Assembly (NCBI RefSeq): GCF_018598585.1
Contig: NZ_JAHESD010000056.1
Span: forward strand, 1-39,253
Direction: 5' to 3'
DNA length: 39,253 nucleotides
From: Chryseosolibacter indicum
GTDB taxonomy: Bacteria; Bacteroidota; Bacteroidia; Cytophagales; Cyclobacteriaceae
A program made the position numbers and the translations under genes. Under the pieces are notes generated by a model. It ran no database searches, was not told the origin of the DNA, and worked only from the letters and a program-made list of their open reading frames with translations. Below are positions 34,535 through 39,253 of the stretch, one piece after another; the first letter of the stretch is position 1, and every line of letters begins with the position of its first letter.

Positions 34535-34564
34535 TGCAACAGTAGACCACAGATGAGTGTCTCA
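34535..34564 (+). promoter_or_regulatory. ECF-type promoter of the divergent membrane gene
   Basis: TGCAAC (34535-34540), 18 bases, then GTCTCA (34559-34564). It has the same boxes and spacing as the sigma operon promoter, and the spacer also shares TAG and CC at matching positions. The start would fall near 34570, 20 bp before the ATG at 34590. Confidence 0.65.
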
Positions 34565-34589
34565 CGAAACAAACAAAAACAACAATACC

Positions 34590-34943
34590 ATGACTACTTT
34601 TTTTGAGGTTCTTATGCCGTTCTCTATTATCGGGACTTTTGGAACTACCGTATACTTTTTTACTAAAGTGATTACCGATTACATGTTAAGAAAAAAAATG
34701 ATTGATAAGGGATATGTAGGCGAAGAGGCCCAATCGATTTTTAAAACCTACGCCAGTAGCAGCCCGAACAGATATGCTTCGCTGAAGTGGGGTTTGTTAT
34801 TTTTTACCGGAGGCATTTCTCTGATAATTATTGATCTCATTGAAGTTCGTCCTGATTCTCCCTTGCCTTACGGGGTATTTACTGTTTCCGTTTCTTTGGG
34901 CTTTCTGATCTACTATTTCCTGGTACGGAAAGAATTAAAATAG
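34590..34943 (+). CDS. Small membrane protein divergent from the ECF sigma gene (DUF6249-like)
   Basis: The 117-aa product has a short N-terminal helix (FFEVLMPFSIIGTFGTTVYF), a cytoplasmic stretch RKKMIDKGYVGEEAQSIF, and two more helices around 68-85 and 92-110. This plan and the KKMIDKGY segment resemble DUF6249-type proteins of Bacteroidota, often found beside ECF sigma factors. The start is the ATG at 34590. A GTG at 34557 is in frame, but it overlaps the -10 box of the ECF promoter (34559-34564), so it is rejected. It is the likely first target of the divergent sigma factor. Biochemical function unknown. Confidence 0.72.
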   Translation: MTTFFEVLMPFSIIGTFGTTVYFFTKVITDYMLRKKMIDKGYVGEEAQSIFKTYASSSPNRYASLKWGLLFFTGGISLIIIDLIEVRPDSPLPYGVFTVSVSLGFLIYYFLVRKELK

Positions 34944-35120
34944 CTTAAATCGGCCTCTTAAATATTCCTTCAAAACAAGAAATGTTCTCGCAACCTGGGC
35001 TTTTGGGCCGGGGAAGAAGAGTATTGACTTAAATGTTCTACAGCTGTCAGCAGTAAAAGTGGCAGCGCATAGCGTAAGATGGACGTAGGGTGCAACAGAT
35101 AGGTCTTACTTGCGGATTAG

Positions 35121-35138
35121 AAAACACAGGTGTGTTTT
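35121..35138. repeat. Perfect dyad upstream of the FtsX-type permease
   Basis: AAAACACA-GG-TGTGTTTT has perfect 8-bp arms with two bases between. It lies 27 bp before the permease ATG. It is AT-rich and followed by TTCTTC, so a weak terminator of the preceding gene or a regulator site are both possible. Confidence 0.35.
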
Positions 35139-35165
35139 TCTTCAAAAAAGTTTAACTCTTTGATT

Positions 35166-37586
35166 ATGATAAAAAATTACATCCTGGTTGCTTTTCGCAG
35201 CCTAAAGAGAAACCGGTTTTTCTCTGTAATCAACATTTTTGGTCTTGCTATCAGCATGTCTATATGTCTTGGTATCATTATGCTTGTGGCCGATCAGCTA
35301 ACTTATGATAGGTACAATACCAAGCGAGATCGGATATATCGTGTTATTACCCGGAATCTTAATCCGGATGGTTCACCTTCAGGAAATGATTATGCGACAT
35401 CACCTCTGCCACTAGCAAAAACACTCGCTGATAAGTACGCCGGTATAGAAGATGCGGTGCGCATTAGAAGGGGTTTTGGCAACCCCTGGATAGAGTTTGA
35501 GCAAAACGTAAACATACCTTTAGCAGGGTTTTTTGCTGATCCTAAAATATTGGATGTTTTTGAATACGAACTTGAATATGGAGATGCAACTACTGCCCTT
35601 ATGGAACCATACTCGGTTGTGTTAACAAAGAAAGCTGCGAGGAAACTATTTAAACAAGAAAATCCAGTAGGCGAAGTAATTAAGGTGGGTAAGTTGGGTG
35701 AATATAAAGTTACTGGAGTTATAAAAGAGAAGCTGTTCAAATCACATATTGTTTTTGAAGCATTGGCTTCATATGCTACCGTAGAAAGTCTTGAAGCAAA
35801 CAATACAATAGGTAAAGATGATAACTGGGATAATTACACAGCAGGATGGGTCTATCTATTATTGAATAACAAAACTTCTATAAATGAAATTGAGGGTCAT
35901 TTGAATGAGATAACAAAAAAGTATCGGACTGATGACGGAAGCGCCTCTGAAAAACAAGTTCTTCAACACTACCTGCAGAATATATGTGATGTAACACCAG
36001 GACCGTTTATCAATAATCCAATAGGTCCTTTTATGCCCCTGATCTTTGTCTACTTTTTTGGAGGGCTTGCACTTATTGTTATGCTTACATCGTGTTTCAA
36101 TTACACCAACCTTTCTATTGCGCGGTCATTAACACGAGCGAGAGAGATTGGCGTGAGGAAAGTAAATGGAGCTAGTCGTTTTCAGATTTTCGGTCAGTTT
36201 ATCGCGGAAGCAATTGCTCTTTCGCTTATAGCCCTACTTGCTTCATTGGTTCTTCTTGTTCTTGTAAAACCTTTTCTGATTAATCTGAAATTTGCACAAG
36301 TACTTCGGTGGGATTTGGAGGGTAATTTTTATGTTTATATGCTCTTCTTAATCTTTAGTGTTGTGGTTGGTATTCTTGCCGGATTTTTTCCTGCGGCAAT
36401 ACTCTCTAAGTTTCAACCTGTTAAAGTTTTAAAAAATGCCGTAGGCCGACTCAAGTTGTTTTCACGATTAGGATTAAGGAAGACATTACTTGTTGTTCAA
36501 TTCTCACTTTCGTTAATTTTCATTATTTCTGTTGTTTTACTTTACAATCAGTTAATGCTATTTATAAAGGCGGATCATGGATTTGATATGCAAAATAGAA
36601 TAGTTGCGCGGCTAAACGATGCATCATATCAACTACTTAAAAACGAGTTAAAACAATATAGTAACATAGAGAATGTTGCAGCAGCATCGCACGTCCCTGC
36701 TTCGGGGGTAACTTACGGAGACATGTTTAAAAGAGAAATCTCCGAGGCAAGTATCAACATGAGCTATTATTCGGTTGATGAGCATTATTTAAGCAACCTG
36801 AACTTATCGCTTATTGCAGGGGAAAATTTTAAAGAGTTGGCGGAAGAAACAAATAAGGATTACATATTAATTAACGAAAGTTCAGTAAAAGCTTTTCATT
36901 TTTCGTCTGCTCATGATGCTGTTGGTAAATATTTGTTTAATGAGTCTGACTCATCCAAACTTACCATTATCGGTGTTGTGAAAGATTACAACCACCAGAT
37001 TTTGATGAGCAAAATCAACCCGATGGCTTTACGCTATAATCCGGAGCAATATCATATTATTCAAATAAAATATAATGGAAGTTATGAACAGGCAGCTAAG
37101 GCATTAGAGGCTGCATGGCAAAAAGTAAACCCGACACTTAAGATTGACTACAACGCTTTTAAAGAGGAAATACAATTCTTTTATAAAACTGTTTTTAGTG
37201 ATTTTGTAAGCATTATAGGTGTGATCTCGATGCTTGCGATTATCATATCATGCCTTGGTTTATTGGGAATGGCAACGTATACAACGGAGACTCGATTAAA
37301 GGAAATCTCTATAAGAAAAGTATTGGGGTCTGGTGATAGCGCTCTTGTGTTTCTTCTCTCCAAAGGTTTTATACTGCTACTTGTTATTGCGATTACCATA
37401 GCGGTTCCGGTAGCGTGGATGATAAACAATTTATGGTTACAGCACATAGCATATAGAACACAAATTGACTTTTCTGTAATTGCAACAAGTGTTTCTATTG
37501 TAGTGATTCTAGGGTGCGTAACAATTGCATCACAAACCTGGCGCGCTGCGTATGCCAATCCTGTAGACAATCTGAGGAATGAGTAG
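35166..37586 (+). CDS. MacB/FtsX-type ABC transporter permease, large two-unit form
   Basis: The 806-aa product has two MacB_PCD-FtsX units. The first helix (about 20-40) is followed by a periplasmic domain with ILDVFEYELEYGD and ATTALMEPYSVVLTKKAA. An FtsX block follows (ARSLTRAREIGVRKVNGAS near 330) and helices at 295-440. The second unit has its own periplasmic domain and a second FtsX motif (TRLKEISIRKVLGSGDSA near 718). This architecture is common in Bacteroidota for efflux or cell-envelope processes. No ATPase gene is adjacent. The ATG at 35166 was chosen. A GTG at 35130 would add 12 residues. It lies 222 bp after the small membrane gene, but an operon is uncertain. Confidence 0.85.
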   Translation: MIKNYILVAFRSLKRNRFFSVINIFGLAISMSICLGIIMLVADQLTYDRYNTKRDRIYRVITRNLNPDGSPSGNDYATSPLPLAKTLADKYAGIEDAVRIRRGFGNPWIEFEQNVNIPLAGFFADPKILDVFEYELEYGDATTALMEPYSVVLTKKAARKLFKQENPVGEVIKVGKLGEYKVTGVIKEKLFKSHIVFEALASYATVESLEANNTIGKDDNWDNYTAGWVYLLLNNKTSINEIEGHLNEITKKYRTDDGSASEKQVLQHYLQNICDVTPGPFINNPIGPFMPLIFVYFFGGLALIVMLTSCFNYTNLSIARSLTRAREIGVRKVNGASRFQIFGQFIAEAIALSLIALLASLVLLVLVKPFLINLKFAQVLRWDLEGNFYVYMLFLIFSVVVGILAGFFPAAILSKFQPVKVLKNAVGRLKLFSRLGLRKTLLVVQFSLSLIFIISVVLLYNQLMLFIKADHGFDMQNRIVARLNDASYQLLKNELKQYSNIENVAAASHVPASGVTYGDMFKREISEASINMSYYSVDEHYLSNLNLSLIAGENFKELAEETNKDYILINESSVKAFHFSSAHDAVGKYLFNESDSSKLTIIGVVKDYNHQILMSKINPMALRYNPEQYHIIQIKYNGSYEQAAKALEAAWQKVNPTLKIDYNAFKEEIQFFYKTVFSDFVSIIGVISMLAIIISCLGLLGMATYTTETRLKEISIRKVLGSGDSALVFLLSKGFILLLVIAITIAVPVAWMINNLWLQHIAYRTQIDFSVIATSVSIVVILGCVTIASQTWRAAYANPVDNLRNE

Positions 37587-37601
37587 ATATATTTTAAAAA
37601 A

Positions 37602-37629
37602 AGAAGTCAAGCGAAAACACTTGACTTCT
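37602..37629 (-). terminator. Intrinsic terminator for the HI0933-type flavoprotein gene
   Basis: AGAAGTCAAG and CTTGACTTCT form a 10-bp stem with an 8-base loop. On the minus strand it is followed by seven T. It is about 250 bp beyond the flavoprotein stop, so the transcript would have a long 3' end, and it lies 16 bp after the permease stop, where it may also work in the plus direction. The rest of 37587-37875 shows only AT-rich sequence. Confidence 0.65.
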
Positions 37630-37875
37630 ACCTGTAAACAAAAACAAAAAACTAATTATTCTTACGATTTTATTCTTACAATTATTGTTAAGGTAGATTT
37701 TTGGGATAACATTTACCTGTTGTAATTCGCTCTTCAAATTGCTAGTTATCCTGCATTAATACAAGCATCAACATTGTTTTTAGAACATCTTTCTTTTTAT
37801 GTTATTGATTTTGAGAAGTAAAGCATTTCTTATGAAGAGACATTATTTGCAATTGGATAGCAATTGTCGGCCATG

Positions 37876-39117
37876 TTAGTTGTGCAATTGAGTTGTTGGC
37901 GCTACAATAGCTTTAGCGGCCATATATGCGGTGCTCCATGCTGCCTGAAAGTTGAAACCACCAGTTTCCCCATCTATATTCAATACTTCTCCTGCAAAAT
38001 AGATTCCGTTGACTATTTTGCTTTCCATAGTTTCATGATTAATCTCATTAAGATCTATTCCACCGCAGGTAACGAATTCTTCCTTGAACGTGGTTTTGCC
38101 TTTAATGCGGAAAGAGCACCGTATCAGATTTTCAATTAATTTGTTGATATTTTTATTTGGCACTTCTGACCAGATTTTTTTGGGCTCAATTTCAGCCAGT
38201 TCGCAGAATCTGTTCCATAACCTGAGAGGAAGGTTAAATAGCGTATTATTAACGACATGTTGTTTGCCTCTATCTCTTTTGTGCTCTAATAAGTAACTTC
38301 TTAACTCTTCTTCCTTTATTGTACCAAGCCAATTTACCATGCAGTTAAAATCATAGTTTTGCTGGTGCAAATAGACTGCCGCCCATGCAGATAATTTTAT
38401 CACTGCGGGGCCACTTAGTCCCCAGTGTGTAATAAGAAGAGGACCTGAATTGGAAAATTTTGTAGAGGTAATTTTCACTTCAGCATTTGGAACAGAGACA
38501 CCCATTAAGTCTTTAAACCTTTTGTCAGTATCATTAAAAGTAAACAGCGAAGCTATTGGCGGAATGACGTTATGACCAATAGATTTCAATAAAGAATAAT
38601 GGTTTTCGCTCGCATTGCCGCCTATTGTAATAAGTACATTGCTGGCGGAGTATTTTGTATCATTAGTGGTATTAATTGTAAAATGACCGCCATTTTTTTC
38701 AATGGATGTTACACCATTTCCTGCTTCAATTTTTATTTTAAGATCCTGTGCCGTTTTAAGAAAACAATTAATGATGGTCTGAGAGTCATCTGAATCTGGA
38801 AACATTCTTCCATCTTGTTCAACCTTGAGTTTAACTCCTTTAGAATGGAACCATTTAATGGTATGTAAGCTGTGATATGACCTGAAAATGTTGCGTAAGG
38901 GTTTTTCTCCGCGTGGATAGTGTTTGGATAAGGAATTTGCATCAGGGCAATTGTGAGTTACGTTACAACGGCCACCTCCGGAAACTTTCACCTTCGATAA
39001 AAGCTTGGTGGATTTCTCAAATATAAGCACGTTTAGGCCTTTTTTAAGCTCTGCTGCCTGGATGGCACCATAAAAACCAGCGGCACCCCCACCAATAACT
39101 ATCAAATCATAGATCAT
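37876..39117 (-). CDS. HI0933/BaiN-type NAD(P)/FAD-dependent oxidoreductase
   Basis: The 413-aa product (ATG at 39117) starts with the FAD-binding motif LIVIGGGAAGFYGAIQAA and has the family motif KVSGGGRCNVTH near residue 49. The C-terminus has NGIYFAGEVLNIDGETGGFN, the final dinucleotide motif that closes the FAD site in this family. BaiN-type members reduce double bonds of bile acids, and most others have no known substrate. An open frame extends to 39231 but starts outside the family's conserved N-terminus. Expression is by its own promoter, divergent from a gene entering at 39215. A bile-acid role would not be expected outside gut species. Confidence 0.87.
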   Translation of the reverse strand: MIYDLIVIGGGAAGFYGAIQAAELKKGLNVLIFEKSTKLLSKVKVSGGGRCNVTHNCPDANSLSKHYPRGEKPLRNIFRSYHSLHTIKWFHSKGVKLKVEQDGRMFPDSDDSQTIINCFLKTAQDLKIKIEAGNGVTSIEKNGGHFTINTTNDTKYSASNVLITIGGNASENHYSLLKSIGHNVIPPIASLFTFNDTDKRFKDLMGVSVPNAEVKITSTKFSNSGPLLITHWGLSGPAVIKLSAWAAVYLHQQNYDFNCMVNWLGTIKEEELRSYLLEHKRDRGKQHVVNNTLFNLPLRLWNRFCELAEIEPKKIWSEVPNKNINKLIENLIRCSFRIKGKTTFKEEFVTCGGIDLNEINHETMESKIVNGIYFAGEVLNIDGETGGFNFQAAWSTAYMAAKAIVAPTTQLHN

Positions 39118-39214
39118 ATTCCGCAAATGTAAAAACAATGGAGATAGAGATCGTTTGCAAACCCAGGAATCAAATTTTACTGCTATAAGATCTCTATTTT
39201 TATCATTTTTGCGA

Positions 39215-39253
39215 ATGGCTATTAAAGACATTTATTGGGTATATGCCCTAGGC
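39215..39253 (+). CDS. N-terminus of a gene leaving the window
   Basis: An ATG at 39215 opens a frame of 13 codons (MAIKDIYWVYALG) that runs off the end. The upstream 97 bp is non-coding between divergent genes, so a gene start here is plausible. The peptide begins like a short membrane or cytoplasmic protein, but it is too short to name. Confidence 0.4.
   Translation, partial: MAIKDIYWVYALG

Noticed and set aside
34557-34589. GTG start at 34557 for the small membrane gene
   Set aside because: It overlaps the -10 box of the ECF promoter, so it would lie upstream of the predicted transcript start. The ATG at 34590 fits the leader and the protein.
7822-34943. CRISPR array, tRNA or insertion-sequence signals
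   Set aside because: No spaced direct-repeat series, cloverleaf, transposase motif or terminal inverted repeat was seen on reading.
35091-35108. TGCAAC (35091-35096) followed by GTCTTA (35103-35108) upstream of the permease, resembling the ECF promoter boxes
   Set aside because: The gap is 6 bases, not 18, so the two boxes cannot contact one sigma factor in the same way. No GTCT lies 18 bp after this TGCAAC.
37849-37890. Three GCAATTG sequences near the end of the flavoprotein gene
   Set aside because: The spacing is irregular (11 and 24 bp), one copy is in coding sequence, and CAATTG is a common AT-rich palindrome.

Overview
The window reads as chromosome of a Bacteroidota bacterium, most likely a Cytophagales-type lineage. 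This is inferred from the low-GC coding style, start codons that lack Shine-Dalgarno sequences, several promoters matching the Bacteroidota consensus TTTG-N19/20-TAnnTTTG, the rpsU-xerC-raiA gene order, and families typical of the phylum (DUF3857/transglutaminase pair, DUF6263-like exported protein, bacterial GH3 protein). No rRNA, tRNA, CRISPR array, insertion sequence or prophage was found. Most of the sequence is housekeeping.

Layout. Positions 1-5950 hold the end of a TPM-type membrane protein, then glyA, tatC and rpiB. An opposing membrane-protein gene follows that looks split by a frameshift, then rbfA and a LolC/E-like permease. Positions 6088-9052 carry the minus-strand translation block rpsU-xerC-raiA between two intrinsic terminators, and an acyl-CoA dehydrogenase with its own promoter. 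Positions 9164-13439 are a nucleotide-sugar operon (ugd, UDP-glucuronate decarboxylase, rfbB, rfbA) making UDP-GlcA, UDP-xylose and dTDP-4-keto-6-deoxyglucose. Positions 13471-18205 are the rimP-nusA-infB operon, with a strong promoter, a hairpin at the predicted 5' end of the mRNA and a terminator at the end. Then come a GH3-family protein, an unrecognised 162-aa protein with an apparent tandem operator, an exported DUF6263-like protein, a UPF0316 membrane protein and radA. Positions 23867-29436 hold two exported DUF3857/transglutaminase-like proteins (one appears to lack the catalytic Cys and His), an SDR oxidoreductase and a LpxL-type acyltransferase. Positions 29443-32385 encode a SNF2-family helicase.

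The last part is the most regulatory. It has a lone periplasmic solute-binding protein with a perfect palindrome over its predicted start site, an ECF sigma factor/anti-sigma pair, a divergent small membrane protein, a large MacB/FtsX-type permease and a HI0933/BaiN-type flavoprotein. Between the sigma gene and the divergent membrane gene lie two oppositely oriented copies of one promoter-like motif (TGCAACA, then GTCTnA, with 18 bases between TGCAAC and GTCT). This suggests the sigma factor drives both its own operon and the divergent gene. It is the strongest candidate for an undescribed small regulatory system here.

All assignments come from reading the sequence and recalling protein families. 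No database search was run.
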